This document shows, piece after piece, positions 34,530-42,820 of a stretch of 64,000 nt of DNA. Every line of letters begins with the position of its first letter. The stretch's first letter is position 1. The position numbers and the translations under genes are program-made. The stretch lies in assembly GCF_020923495.1 (NCBI RefSeq), contig NZ_CP064048.1, positions 2,249,501 through 2,313,500 of the forward strand, read 5' to 3'. This DNA is from Brevibacillus sedimenti. Lineage in GTDB: Bacteria > Bacillota > Bacilli > Brevibacillales > Brevibacillaceae. Below the pieces are notes generated by a model. That model ran no database searches and was not told where the DNA came from. It saw nothing but the letters and a program-made list of their open reading frames with translations.

Positions 34530-35179
34530 TGAATGAAGGTCAGGCAAAAGGTTTCTGGTATTCCGAGTGGGCGTTTCCGCTCTTCGTCGCGTGCCTGTCT
34601 TCCGGGATTTTTGCCGGGACTCATCTGTATTATGTGTATCACGTTGGAGCTTTCAACGACATCGCCATCGTCGCCATGCTGGAAGCGGGGATAAAAGGCG
34701 GCGGGTATGGAGCGGCAGCTGCGTTTGGCGCCAGCTTCCTGTTTGCCCGCGTCCTGGAAGGGCCGCTGGTCGGCATCCTGGACATCGGCGGTTCGCTGCA
34801 GACGGGCATTGGCATCGGCGTTCCGGCGCTGATGCTCAGCGCGGGCATGACGGCCCCGCTGCTTTCGTTCCCGCTGGCACTGGTAACGGGAGCGCTGCTG
34901 GGACTGATCATCGGCGCGGTGATCGTCCTGATCCGCACGTTTACGATCAACGCGGCCAAGTCCACGTTTGGCGCCGACGTGATGATGGGAGCGGGCAACG
35001 CAGCCGGACGCTATCTCGGTCCGCTGATCGTCATTTCTGCGATCATGGCGTCCATACCGGTTGGCATCGGTGCCACCATCGGGGCAGCCGTTTTCTACTA
35101 CTTCAAAAAACCGATTGCCGGCGGGGCGATCATCGGCGCGATGATTTTGGGAGCGATGTTCCCCATCCCGCCGCAGTGA
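34529..35179 (+). CDS. DUF4310 membrane protein (EF_0833-like)
   Basis: A 216-residue integral membrane protein with about six glycine-rich helices (VACLSSGIFAGTHLYYVYHV, ALVTGALLGLIIGAVIVLI, AIMASIPVGIGATIGAAVFY). Its ATG at 34529 shares a base with the DUF4311 stop, so the two are made together. It is the presumed second channel subunit. The loop PQTG-like GSLQTGIGIGVPALMLSAG resembles the repeated glycine patterns of channel-forming helices. Confidence 0.82.
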   Translation: MNEGQAKGFWYSEWAFPLFVACLSSGIFAGTHLYYVYHVGAFNDIAIVAMLEAGIKGGGYGAAAAFGASFLFARVLEGPLVGILDIGGSLQTGIGIGVPALMLSAGMTAPLLSFPLALVTGALLGLIIGAVIVLIRTFTINAAKSTFGADVMMGAGNAAGRYLGPLIVISAIMASIPVGIGATIGAAVFYYFKKPIAGGAIIGAMILGAMFPIPPQ

Positions 35180-35222
35180 CGCCTTTGGCCCAACACACCG
35201 GGAAGGAGGATGCTGCAACCAA

Positions 35223-36329
35223 ATGGGCATCTACCAATCATACGGTCTTAGACAGGTAATCAACGCCAGCGGCAAAATGACGGCGCTCGGAGCCAGCGCC
35301 GTCCATCCCGCTGTCGCCCAGGCGATGGGCGAGGCAGCCATGGACTACGCGGAGATCGCCGAGCTGGTGAAAGCGGCCGGCAAAAAAATCGCCGATGTGA
35401 CGGGAGCGGAAGACGGGTGTCCGACATCCGGCGCGGCTGCGGGCATCGCCATTGCCGTCGCCGCCGTCATCGCCGGCCGCAATTTGCGTCTGATCGAACA
35501 GCTGCCGGACTCGGAGGGGCTGCGCAACGAGATCGTGATTCAAAAAGGGCATGCCGTCCACTTCGGGGCATCGGTACGGCAGATGATTGCCCTCGGCGGC
35601 GGGAAGGTGGTGGAAGCGGGTCACGCCAACCACGTGGAGGAAGCGCACCTGCGCGAAGCGATCGGCGAACGCACGGGGGCGCTGCTGTACGTCAAGTCCC
35701 ACCACGCCGTGCAGAAAGGGATGCAGCCGCTGGAGACGATGATCGCCCTTGGCAGGGAGTACGGACTTCCCGTTATCGTGGACGCCGCCGCGGAGGAAGA
35801 CCTCCGGCTGTACATCGCCAAGGGAGCGGATGCGGTCATTTACAGCGGCGGAAAGGCAATCGGTGGGCCCACCTCCGGGTTTGTCTGCGGCAAAGCCGAA
35901 CTGATGGAAGCCTGCCGCGCCCAGTACAAAGGCATCGGCCGGGCGATGAAGGTAGGTAAGGAGGCGATCGTTGGCCTGCTGGCAGCTCTTGAGCGGTACG
36001 AATTGGCCAGCAAGGACGCCGGAGAGCAGCTTCAGCTGGTCGAACGGCTCGTCGCGGCAATCAACGAACTGCCGGGACTCCATGCCGCCGTGGTGCAGGA
36101 CGAAGCGGGGCGCGCCATCTACCGTGCGCAGGTAAAAGTGGACGAGCGGACGGCAGGGATGACAGCCCATGAGCTGATTCGCCTCCTGGAAGCGGGCGAC
36201 CCGGCCATTTTCACCCGCAATCACTACGCCAACACGGGCGTGATTGCCTTTGACCCGAGACCGCTGCGCCCCGGACAGGAAGCGATCATTGCAGCCCGCC
36301 TCCGGGAGATTTGGAGCAACAGAAAGTGA
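35223..36329 (+). CDS. DgaE-like PLP-dependent ammonia-lyase
   Basis: A 368-residue SelA-related PLP enzyme. The Schiff-base lysine is in YSGGKAIGGPTSG (near 219), the Asp contacting the pyridine nitrogen in VIVDAAAEED (near 182), and the N-terminus has VINASGKMTALGAS. The DgaE group removes ammonia from 2-amino-2-deoxy-D-gluconate-6-phosphate to give KDGP; the neighbour DgaF then cleaves that product. The ribosome site GGAAGGAGG precedes ATG 35223. The real substrate of this operon may differ from D-glucosaminate. Confidence 0.85.
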   Translation: MGIYQSYGLRQVINASGKMTALGASAVHPAVAQAMGEAAMDYAEIAELVKAAGKKIADVTGAEDGCPTSGAAAGIAIAVAAVIAGRNLRLIEQLPDSEGLRNEIVIQKGHAVHFGASVRQMIALGGGKVVEAGHANHVEEAHLREAIGERTGALLYVKSHHAVQKGMQPLETMIALGREYGLPVIVDAAAEEDLRLYIAKGADAVIYSGGKAIGGPTSGFVCGKAELMEACRAQYKGIGRAMKVGKEAIVGLLAALERYELASKDAGEQLQLVERLVAAINELPGLHAAVVQDEAGRAIYRAQVKVDERTAGMTAHELIRLLEAGDPAIFTRNHYANTGVIAFDPRPLRPGQEAIIAARLREIWSNRK

Positions 36330-36339
36330 GGGAGCACCC

Positions 36340-37068
36340 ATGTCAACGAACAAGCCAACCATCCGACTCAATGTTCTTGCCAAACACGTGGAAAACGCCA
36401 GGGGGATTTTGGAAGCAGCCGAGGGCCGGGTGCTTATCGGCGTGATGGTAAAAGCGTACCCTGACGTTGATGCCGCCGCTGCCGCCGTAGAGTCGTTCCA
36501 GCGCGCCGGCGTGCCCGTTTCCGTGGGTTTGGGGGCCGGCGACCCGACCCAGTGGAACAAGGTGGCTGAGGTGGCCGCACGGACAAAACCGGCCCATGTC
36601 AACCAGGTGTTTCCCGCCGCCGGCTACACACTGGGCTGCCTGCAGCAGGCAGGGAGCAGCGATACAATTGTCAACGCGCTGATCGCCCCCAGCGGCACAC
36701 CGGGCCGGGTCATCATATCGACCGGCCCCGTAAGTGGGACCTGGCAGGAGACCGTCTCCTGCGAGGCGGCTGCGGCGATGCTGGCGGAGATCGGCGTGCA
36801 TTCAGTCAAATTTTACCCGGTGAACGGATGCCAACGCCTCGACGAACTGCGGGCGATGGCTCGCGCGGCAGTGCGCTGCGGTCTGTCCGTATTCGAACCG
36901 ACCGGAGGCATCGACGCATCCTCCATCCGGCGTGTGGTGGAAACCTGCCTGGAGGAGGGGGTCCAACACGTGATTCCGCACATCTATACCTCCATCGTCG
37001 ACAAGGCGAACGGGCTGACCAGGACGGACCAGGTGAAAGAACTGATCGCCGCCCTGCCGCAGGTGTAA
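36340..37068 (+). CDS. DgaF-like KDGP aldolase family protein
   Basis: A 242-residue TIM-barrel protein of the 2-dehydro-3-deoxy-6-phosphogluconate aldolase-related family that accompanies DgaE (recalled as EF_0839-type). Conserved stretches are VLIGVMVKAYPD, VSVGLGAGDP, VKFYPVNG (probable Schiff-base Lys) and EPTGGID. It should yield pyruvate and a phosphorylated three-carbon product. ATG 36340 follows GAGGGAG; a long upstream extension inside dgaE is unlikely. Confidence 0.85.
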   Translation: MSTNKPTIRLNVLAKHVENARGILEAAEGRVLIGVMVKAYPDVDAAAAAVESFQRAGVPVSVGLGAGDPTQWNKVAEVAARTKPAHVNQVFPAAGYTLGCLQQAGSSDTIVNALIAPSGTPGRVIISTGPVSGTWQETVSCEAAAAMLAEIGVHSVKFYPVNGCQRLDELRAMARAAVRCGLSVFEPTGGIDASSIRRVVETCLEEGVQHVIPHIYTSIVDKANGLTRTDQVKELIAALPQV

Positions 37069-37102
37069 CACTTGCAAAGAGAGATTGGGAGTGGAATGTT
37101 TC

Positions 37103-37384
37103 ATGTTGGAAAAACAAGTGATTGTCACCCTTCCCCAAGGGCTGCATGCCCGACCGGCGTCCGCATTTGTGCAAACGGCTTCCGTTTTTGCCAGTGACAT
37201 CGGTCTGCGCAAAGGCGGGAAGACGGCAAACGGAAAAAGCATCATCAGCATCATGTCGCTGACCGTTGCCCAGGGTGAGCAGGTGACCCTGACCGCTGAC
37301 GGGCCTGACGAGCAGCGGGCGCTGGAGGCGTTGGAAAAGCTGCTGACGATGGCGGTCGAGCAGCAGCCAGGCGCTCATTCGTAA
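37103..37384 (+). CDS. HPr-type phosphocarrier encoded in the operon
   Basis: A 93-residue HPr. His15 (GLHARPAS) is the PEP/EI phosphorylation site and Ser46 (GKSIIS) the HPr-kinase site, both at canonical positions, so it is not a Crh (which lacks His15). It is the last gene of the DUF4310-4312 operon, 34 bases after the aldolase. It probably phosphorylates the PRD regulator, the small PRD protein or a subunit of the transporter. Only a modest site (GGGAGTGG) precedes ATG 37103. Confidence 0.88.
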   Translation: MLEKQVIVTLPQGLHARPASAFVQTASVFASDIGLRKGGKTANGKSIISIMSLTVAQGEQVTLTADGPDEQRALEALEKLLTMAVEQQPGAHS

Positions 37385-37411
37385 ACGAGATCAGGTAACA
37401 GGCAAAGCGTG

Positions 37412-38776
37412 TCAGCCAGCCAGCTTTCGTTTCGCGGTGCAGGCTGCTTCCTGTTCCCAAAAGCGCCTCGTTTCCGCCACGACGACGCCGGAGAGACCGA
37501 TCAGGCCGATCAAATTGGGCACAGCCATCAGCCCGTTCATAATGTCAGACAGCGCCCAGACGAGGTCCAGCTTCAGCGTTGCACCGACGCTCACCATCGC
37601 CACAAAGACGAGGCGGAAGTAACGGCCGGAATCCTTGCCCGCCAGGTATTCGAAGCACTTTTCGCCGTAGTAGGCCCAGCCGAGAATGGTGGAGTAGGCA
37701 AACAGGATGACGGCGACGGCCAGCACGTAGCTGCCGGCCGGGCCAAATACGGTCTGGAATGCGTAGGTCGTCGCCTCCACTCCTGATTTGCCCGTTTCCC
37801 ATGCGCCGGTCGTCACCAGGGCCAGTCCGGTAATCGTACAGACGATGATGGTGTCGAGAAAGGTGCCTGTCATCGAGACCAGCGCCTGCTTGGCCGGCGT
37901 GTCGGTCTTGGCGGCAGCGGCCGCGATCGGAGCGCTGCCCAGCCCCGCCTCATTGGAAAAGACGCCGCGGGCCACTCCTTTTTGAATCGCCATCGCCACC
38001 GTGGCCCCCAAAAAGCCGCCCGTGGCCGCCGTCCCGTTGAAGGCCCCTTCGAGAATGATGGATACCGCCTGCGGCACCCGGTCCAGGTGGAACAGGACGA
38101 CGCAAATGCCGGCGGCGATGTAAAACAGGGCCATGAACGGCACGAGAACACTGGTCACCTGGCCGATCTTGCGCACGCCGCCCAGCACCACGAACGCGGT
38201 GAACAGCGCCAGGGCCACGCCGGACGCGAGCGGGGGAACGGCGAAGTTCAAATGCAGCGCGTCCGCCACCGAGTGGGCCTGCACCATGTTGCCGATCCCA
38301 AACGAAGCCAGCGTGCCAAACAAGGCAAAGAGCACAGCCAGCCATTTTTGCTTCAATCCCCGTTCGAGGTAGTACATCGGGCCGCCGGAATAGCGGCCGT
38401 CCGCTTCGCGAATCCGGTAGGTGACCGCCAAAATGGCTTCGGCATACTTGGTGGCCATGCCGAACAGGGCAGTAACCCACATCCAGAAGATGGCGCCGGG
38501 ACCACCCGTGGCGACGGCAGTGGCGACACCTGCGATGTTGCCCATCCCGATGGTGGCGGCCAGCGCTGTCATCAGCGCCTGAAAGTGGTTGATATCCCCA
38601 GGCGAGCCGCTCTCCTGCCGGCCAAAGGCCAGCCTCAAGGCATACCACAGTTTGCGGAACTGCAATCCTCTCAACCTCACTGTCAGCATTACGCCCGTGC
38701 CCACCAGCAGCACCAGCGTGGGCAGTCCCCATACGTAACCGTTGATTACATCCAGCCAATGCAGCAGCTTGTCCAT
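37412..38776 (-). CDS. Alanine/glycine:cation symporter (AGCS family)
   Basis: A 454-residue sodium- or proton-coupled amino-acid carrier (AlsT/DagA type) with about 10-11 helices. Recognised family segments are AATIGMGNIAGVATAVATGGPGA (abridged), AIFWMWVTALFGMATKYAE, RYSGGPMYYLERG and the late FAYSTILGWAYYGEK. ATG 38776 has the site AAGGAGG. The long leader carries a tandem glycine riboswitch, so glycine is a likely substrate. It converges on the HPr gene with only 27 bases between stops. Confidence 0.93.
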   Translation of the reverse strand: MDKLLHWLDVINGYVWGLPTLVLLVGTGVMLTVRLRGLQFRKLWYALRLAFGRQESGSPGDINHFQALMTALAATIGMGNIAGVATAVATGGPGAIFWMWVTALFGMATKYAEAILAVTYRIREADGRYSGGPMYYLERGLKQKWLAVLFALFGTLASFGIGNMVQAHSVADALHLNFAVPPLASGVALALFTAFVVLGGVRKIGQVTSVLVPFMALFYIAAGICVVLFHLDRVPQAVSIILEGAFNGTAATGGFLGATVAMAIQKGVARGVFSNEAGLGSAPIAAAAAKTDTPAKQALVSMTGTFLDTIIVCTITGLALVTTGAWETGKSGVEATTYAFQTVFGPAGSYVLAVAVILFAYSTILGWAYYGEKCFEYLAGKDSGRYFRLVFVAMVSVGATLKLDLVWALSDIMNGLMAVPNLIGLIGLSGVVVAETRRFWEQEAACTAKRKLAG

Positions 38777-38812
38777 GTCGTTTCCTCCTTGTTTGTCGTA
38801 CAAATCTGCGTA

Positions 38813-38848
38813 CAAAAGAAAAAACATTTCATCGCGGATGAAATGTTT
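38813..38848 (-). terminator. Terminator between glycine riboswitch and symporter gene
   Basis: On the minus strand AAACATTTCATC / GATGAAATGTTT, 12 bp around CGC, followed by TTTTCTTTT. It is the likely expression platform controlled by the riboswitch. Confidence 0.85.
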
Positions 38849-38946
38849 CTGGAGCGGGCATGGACACGCAAAACGGCCCGTTCATGGGGAATCAGGGGAG
38901 CAATAAGCCCCTTGCGCCATTCCGGTCGTTTTGCAGCTGTCGTTCG

Positions 38947-39145
38947 CTCTGTCCTTTTACCTGAGAGATTCATTCGCATTGCTGCGAATTTGCTCCTTCG
39001 GTGCCCGTGCCCCTCGCCGATGCGGGTAGGGGGGTCTCTCCAGAGGTTCGTCCCCATTCAGTTTCACTTGTTGCCAAGACCTGAGAGTTTCGGGATGTGC
39101 TCCCTTGCCCCGTCGGTAGATCGTTTCCGATCTTTTCCTGAATGG
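38947..39145 (-). promoter_or_regulatory. Tandem glycine riboswitch
   Basis: Two glycine aptamers in series on the minus strand. The first (39145-39054) has P1 CCATTCAG/CTGAATGG and the signature GAAACTCTCAGG. The second (39045-38947) has P1 CTCT/AGAG, GGAGAGACC at its start and the signature GAATCTCTCAGG. The linker is short, as in cooperative gcvT-type pairs. It precedes an AGCS symporter, not gcvT. Whether glycine turns the gene on or off depends on pairing with the 38813-38848 terminator and cannot be decided by eye. The 38777-39373 gap is explained by this element and the promoters on either side. Confidence 0.92.
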
Positions 39146-39178
39146 TTCATCCGATCTCATATGCAATTTGACAGAAAA

Positions 39179-39207
39179 AATATATAGCTAAATTAAACTT
39201 CTGTCAA
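39179..39207 (-). promoter_or_regulatory. SigA promoter of the glycine-riboswitch transcript
   Basis: Minus strand -35 TTGACA (39207-39202), 17-bp spacer, -10 TATATT (39184-39179). Start is about 30 bases before the first aptamer. Confidence 0.75.
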
Positions 39208-39249
39208 TCTTGTGAAATGTTTCGAACGTGTCCCATATTCCAGGTCTAA

Positions 39250-39277
39250 GTGACAGCTCCCCGCAATACGTTATAAC
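39250..39277 (+). promoter_or_regulatory. Candidate promoter of fixABCX
   Basis: GTGACA (39250-39255), 16-bp spacer, TATAAC (39272-39277), about 100 bases upstream of fixA. Only a moderate match. Confidence 0.4.
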
Positions 39278-39373
39278 AATGAACAACACGCTGCCCAAGA
39301 TGCGCCTAAAAAAGAGACAACCCGTGCGGGACTTCGCTGAAGACCGCAGCTGGCAGCGAGGAGGGATTTGTGC

Positions 39374-40204
39374 ATGCTGCATATCGTCGCCTGTATCAAA
39401 CAGGTGCCGGACACGAAGGTTATCAAGATGAACCCGAAGACGAACACGATGGACCGATCCAGCGCTCCAGCCATTCTCAACCCGTATGACGCCCACGCCG
39501 TGGAAGAGGCGGTCCGGCTGAAGCAGCGCTACGGCGGCACTGTCTCCGTGCTGACAATGGGACCGCCGCCGGCCGTCAAGGCGATCCGCAAGTGCATCGA
39601 GATCGGTGCGGACGAGGGCTACATGATTACCGACCGGGCATTCGCCGGGGCGGACACGCTGGCCACCAGCTATGCGCTGACCAAGGCGCTGGAGAAAATC
39701 GCCAAGCAGAAGCTGATCGATCTGATCATCTGCGGCAAGATGACGATCGACGGCGACACCGGGCAGGTGGGGCCGGGCATCGCCAGACGGCTCGACATAC
39801 CGCCGCTGACCAATGTGAAAAAGGTGGTGGAGATCAACAAGGAGAAGGGATACGCCATCGTCCACCGCAAACTGGAGGACGGGTACGAAGTGGTCCAGTC
39901 CACGCTGCCTTGTCTGTTCTCCGTGGAAAAGGAGATCAACGAGGTGCCGTACTCTCCGCTTCCCAACATGCTGCGCGCCGCCCGCTACCAGCCCGTCATC
40001 TGGTCCGTCAACGACCTGGAGGACGTGGATCGGAGCCTGCTGGGGCTGAAAGGTTCACCCACGATCGTCGCCAAGGTGTGGCCGCCGGAGAAACCCAAGG
40101 GGGGCGAAAAGCTGCAGGGCAGCCCGCGCGAGCAGGTGAACCGGCTGATGGAAATCCTGGCGGAGAAGAAGGATTTGTTTCGCGCAAAGGAGGGACGGGC
40201 ATGA
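39374..40204 (+). CDS. fixA: Electron transfer flavoprotein beta subunit (FixA)
   Basis: A 276-residue ETF-beta of the Fix type. Characteristic parts are the N-terminal MLHIVACIKQVPDTK and IICGKMTIDGDTGQVGPGIAR, which binds the bifurcating flavin. With FixB, FixC and FixX it forms a membrane-associated complex that splits NADH electrons between quinone and a low-potential acceptor. ATG 39374 is chosen over an earlier TTG because GGAGGG lies 8 bases upstream. The C-terminal Pro/Lys-rich tail (WPPEKPKGGEKL) is typical. The fixB start overlaps its stop. Confidence 0.92.
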   Translation: MLHIVACIKQVPDTKVIKMNPKTNTMDRSSAPAILNPYDAHAVEEAVRLKQRYGGTVSVLTMGPPPAVKAIRKCIEIGADEGYMITDRAFAGADTLATSYALTKALEKIAKQKLIDLIICGKMTIDGDTGQVGPGIARRLDIPPLTNVKKVVEINKEKGYAIVHRKLEDGYEVVQSTLPCLFSVEKEINEVPYSPLPNMLRAARYQPVIWSVNDLEDVDRSLLGLKGSPTIVAKVWPPEKPKGGEKLQGSPREQVNRLMEILAEKKDLFRAKEGRA

Positions 40205-41232
40205 ACCTGGAGGAGTACCGCGGGGTCTGGGTGTTTTTGGAACAGCAGGACGGCCGGATCGCCCCGGTGTCGCTGGAGCTGCTGGGGGCGGGGCGAAAGC
40301 TGGCTGACAAGCGGGGTGTGCCTCTTTCCGGCTTGCTGATCGGCGACCAGGTGCGTGAACTGGCGATGGTCGCCTTCCAGTACGGAGCGGACGTCGTCTA
40401 TCTCTACGATGACCCGATTTTTCACTACTACCGGACCGAGTCCTACATGCGTGCCGTGATCGCATGCGTGCAGAAGCACAAACCGGAAATCCTGCTCTAC
40501 GGAGCCACGTCGACCGGCAAGGATTTGGCCAGCGCCGTGGCGACCGATCTGGAGACGGGGCTGACCGCCGATACCACGATGCTTGACGTGGATCAAGAAA
40601 CGGGCCTGCTGGAAGCCAGCCGTCCGGCGTTCGGCGGCAACATCATGGCGACTATCCTGTGCAAAAAGCATCGGCCGCAGATGGCCACCGTCCGGCCCAA
40701 GGTGATGAAGGCGCTGCCGCCCGATCCCAATCGTACAGGCCAGATTGTGGAGGAGCGGATTCCCCTGCGGGAGGAAGAGATCCGCACCAAAGTGCTGAAG
40801 ATCGTCCGCGAAACCAGCAGGAGAGTGCGGCTGGACGAGGCGGACATCATCGTCGCCGGCGGCAAGGGGATGGGCAGCAAGGAGGGCTTCCAACTGATCC
40901 ACCGCTTCGCCGAGGCAATCGGCGCGACGGTCGGGGCCAGCCGGGATGCCGTCGAGGCGGGATGGATCGATCACCAGCATCAGGTGGGGCAGACCGGGGT
41001 GACGGTGACGCCGAAAATCTACTTTGCCATTGGCATTTCCGGAGCGATTCAGCACCTGGTCGGGATGCAGAACTCCGGATTGATCATCGCGATCAACAAG
41101 GACCCGGACGCGCCGATCTTTCAGGCGTGCCACTACGGCCTCGTCGGTGACGCGTTTGAAATCGTCCCGCTCTTGATCGAGGCGCTTCAGGCGGAATCGG
41201 ACAAGGAGGTGCAGTATGGCGGAAAAGTTTGA
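40201..41232 (+). CDS. fixB: Electron transfer flavoprotein alpha subunit (FixB)
   Basis: A 343-residue ETF-alpha. The C-terminal FAD-binding domain shows VAGGKGMGSKEG, the GASRDAVEAGWIDHQHQVGQTG stretch (abridged) and GISGAIQHLVGMQNS. The N-terminal domain (WVFLEQQDGRIAPVSLELLG) pairs with FixA. ATG 40201 overlaps the fixA stop (ATGA), and the 3' end overlaps fixC by 17 bases, so translation is coupled. Confidence 0.93.
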   Translation: MNLEEYRGVWVFLEQQDGRIAPVSLELLGAGRKLADKRGVPLSGLLIGDQVRELAMVAFQYGADVVYLYDDPIFHYYRTESYMRAVIACVQKHKPEILLYGATSTGKDLASAVATDLETGLTADTTMLDVDQETGLLEASRPAFGGNIMATILCKKHRPQMATVRPKVMKALPPDPNRTGQIVEERIPLREEEIRTKVLKIVRETSRRVRLDEADIIVAGGKGMGSKEGFQLIHRFAEAIGATVGASRDAVEAGWIDHQHQVGQTGVTVTPKIYFAIGISGAIQHLVGMQNSGLIIAINKDPDAPIFQACHYGLVGDAFEIVPLLIEALQAESDKEVQYGGKV

Positions 41233-42511
41233 TGCAATCGTCGTCGGGGCCGGACCGGCGGGCACGGCGTGCGCCTACACGCTGGCGAAGGCCGGTGTCA
41301 ACGTCCTGCTTCTGGAGCGGGGCGAATATCCCGGCTCCAAAAACGTCATGGGTGGAGTGCTCTACCGCAAAATGATGGAGGACATCATCCCCGGCTTTTA
41401 CAAGGAAGCGCCGGTGGAGCGGCCGATCGTGGAGCAGCGCTTCATGATGCTGGATGAACAATCGGCGCTGACATTCAGCTACAAGGGGTTGGAGTGGGCG
41501 AAGGAGCCGTACAACAACTTCACCGTGCTGCGCGCCAAGTTTGACCAGTGGTTTGCCGACAAGGCAGTGCAGCAGGGGGCCCTGCTGGTAAACGAAACGG
41601 TCGTGCGGGAGTGCATCGTGGAAGACGGCAAGGTGGTGGGAGTACGCACCGACCGGCCGGACGGAGAGGTGTTCGCTGACGTGGTAGTGTTGGCCGACGG
41701 GGTGAACTCGCTCTTGGCCAAGTCGCTCGGCTTCCACAAGGAATTTCGGCCTGACGAAGTGGCCCTCGCTGTCATGGAAGTGCTCAAGCTGGACCGCAAG
41801 ATCATCGAGGACCGCTTTAATCTGGAAGGGGATCAGGGCTGTACGATCGAAATCTTCGGCGACTCGACCAAAGGCATTCTCGGCACCGCCTGGCTGTACA
41901 CCAACAAGGACAGCCTCAACATCGGCGTAGGAGCAATGCTGTCCGGTCTGATCAAGCATAAGATCAAACCCTATGCACTGCTGGACTACGTCAAGAATCA
42001 CCCGATGATCCGCCCCTATATCCAGGGCAGCGAACAGCAGGAGTACCTGGCCCATCTCATCCCGGAGGGCGGCTACCGCTCCATGCCCAAGATTGTCGGT
42101 AACGGCGTACTGGTGGTAGGGGACGCAGCCCAACTGGTCAATGCGATCCACCGCGAGGGCTCCAACATGGCGATGACCTCGGGTGTGCTGGCGGCGGAAG
42201 CGATCCTGGAGGCCAAAGCGGCGGGAGACTTTTCCGAAAAGACGCTGGATACGTACCGCAAAAGACTGTTGGACAGCTTCATTGGCCAGGACCTGAAAAA
42301 GTATCAGGACGCCACGCATCACTTTGAACGTTCTCCCCAGTATTTCGAGCGATATATTCCCATGATGAACCGGGCGGCCAGCCAGATGTTTACCGTGGAC
42401 GGCAGTTCAAAGTGGGAGAAGCAAAAGAAAATCTGGCGTGATCTGGGCACGGCCAGGGAGAAATGGAAGATGGCCCGCGATCTGATGCAGGCATGGAGGG
42501 TGATGAAATGA
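41216..42511 (+). CDS. fixC: FixC-type electron transfer flavoprotein–quinone oxidoreductase
   Basis: A 431-residue FAD protein. The N-terminal nucleotide-binding motif is VVGAGPAGTACAYTLAKAG, and the C-terminal FAD loop is VVGDAAQLVNAIHREGSNMAM. It belongs to the geranylgeranyl-reductase/ETF-QO family and carries electrons from the ETF to quinone. GGAGGTG precedes ATG 41216. The next gene starts inside its stop. Confidence 0.92.
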   Translation: MAEKFDAIVVGAGPAGTACAYTLAKAGVNVLLLERGEYPGSKNVMGGVLYRKMMEDIIPGFYKEAPVERPIVEQRFMMLDEQSALTFSYKGLEWAKEPYNNFTVLRAKFDQWFADKAVQQGALLVNETVVRECIVEDGKVVGVRTDRPDGEVFADVVVLADGVNSLLAKSLGFHKEFRPDEVALAVMEVLKLDRKIIEDRFNLEGDQGCTIEIFGDSTKGILGTAWLYTNKDSLNIGVGAMLSGLIKHKIKPYALLDYVKNHPMIRPYIQGSEQQEYLAHLIPEGGYRSMPKIVGNGVLVVGDAAQLVNAIHREGSNMAMTSGVLAAEAILEAKAAGDFSEKTLDTYRKRLLDSFIGQDLKKYQDATHHFERSPQYFERYIPMMNRAASQMFTVDGSSKWEKQKKIWRDLGTAREKWKMARDLMQAWRVMK

Positions 42512-42807
42512 GGAAAGAGCTGCCCGCAGGCCAATCGATCGAGGAAAAGCAGTACCTCGTCCGCTTCAAGGCAGACACCAAGTCACACCTGCACGTGCTG
42601 GATGCGGACATCTGTGCCACCAAGTGTCCTGACAAGCTGTGCACGATTTTTTGTCCGGCCGAAGTGTACAAGTGGGAAGGTGTGCGCATGCATGTGGGGT
42701 ACGAGGGATGTCACGAATGCGGAAGCTGCCGGATTGGCTGTCCGTACGAAAACATCAAGTGGGAATACCCGAAAGGCGGTCACGGGATTATTTTCAGACT
42801 GGGGTAA
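42508..42807 (+). CDS. fixX: Ferredoxin-like protein FixX
   Basis: A 99-residue ferredoxin-like subunit. Cysteines in CATKCPDKLCTIFCPAEVY and CHECGSCRIGCPYENIKW resemble the ETF-QO ferredoxin domain and should bind at least one [4Fe-4S] cluster. It joins FixC to the complex. The ATG at 42508 overlaps the fixC stop with GGAGGG upstream; the frame is open further upstream but lies inside fixC. Confidence 0.92.
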   Translation: MRKELPAGQSIEEKQYLVRFKADTKSHLHVLDADICATKCPDKLCTIFCPAEVYKWEGVRMHVGYEGCHECGSCRIGCPYENIKWEYPKGGHGIIFRLG

Positions 42808-42820
42808 TGGACGGTGGAAC

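Noticed and set aside
37103-37384. Crh (catabolite-repression HPr)
   Set aside because: His15 is present, so the protein is a full HPr; Crh has no His at that position.
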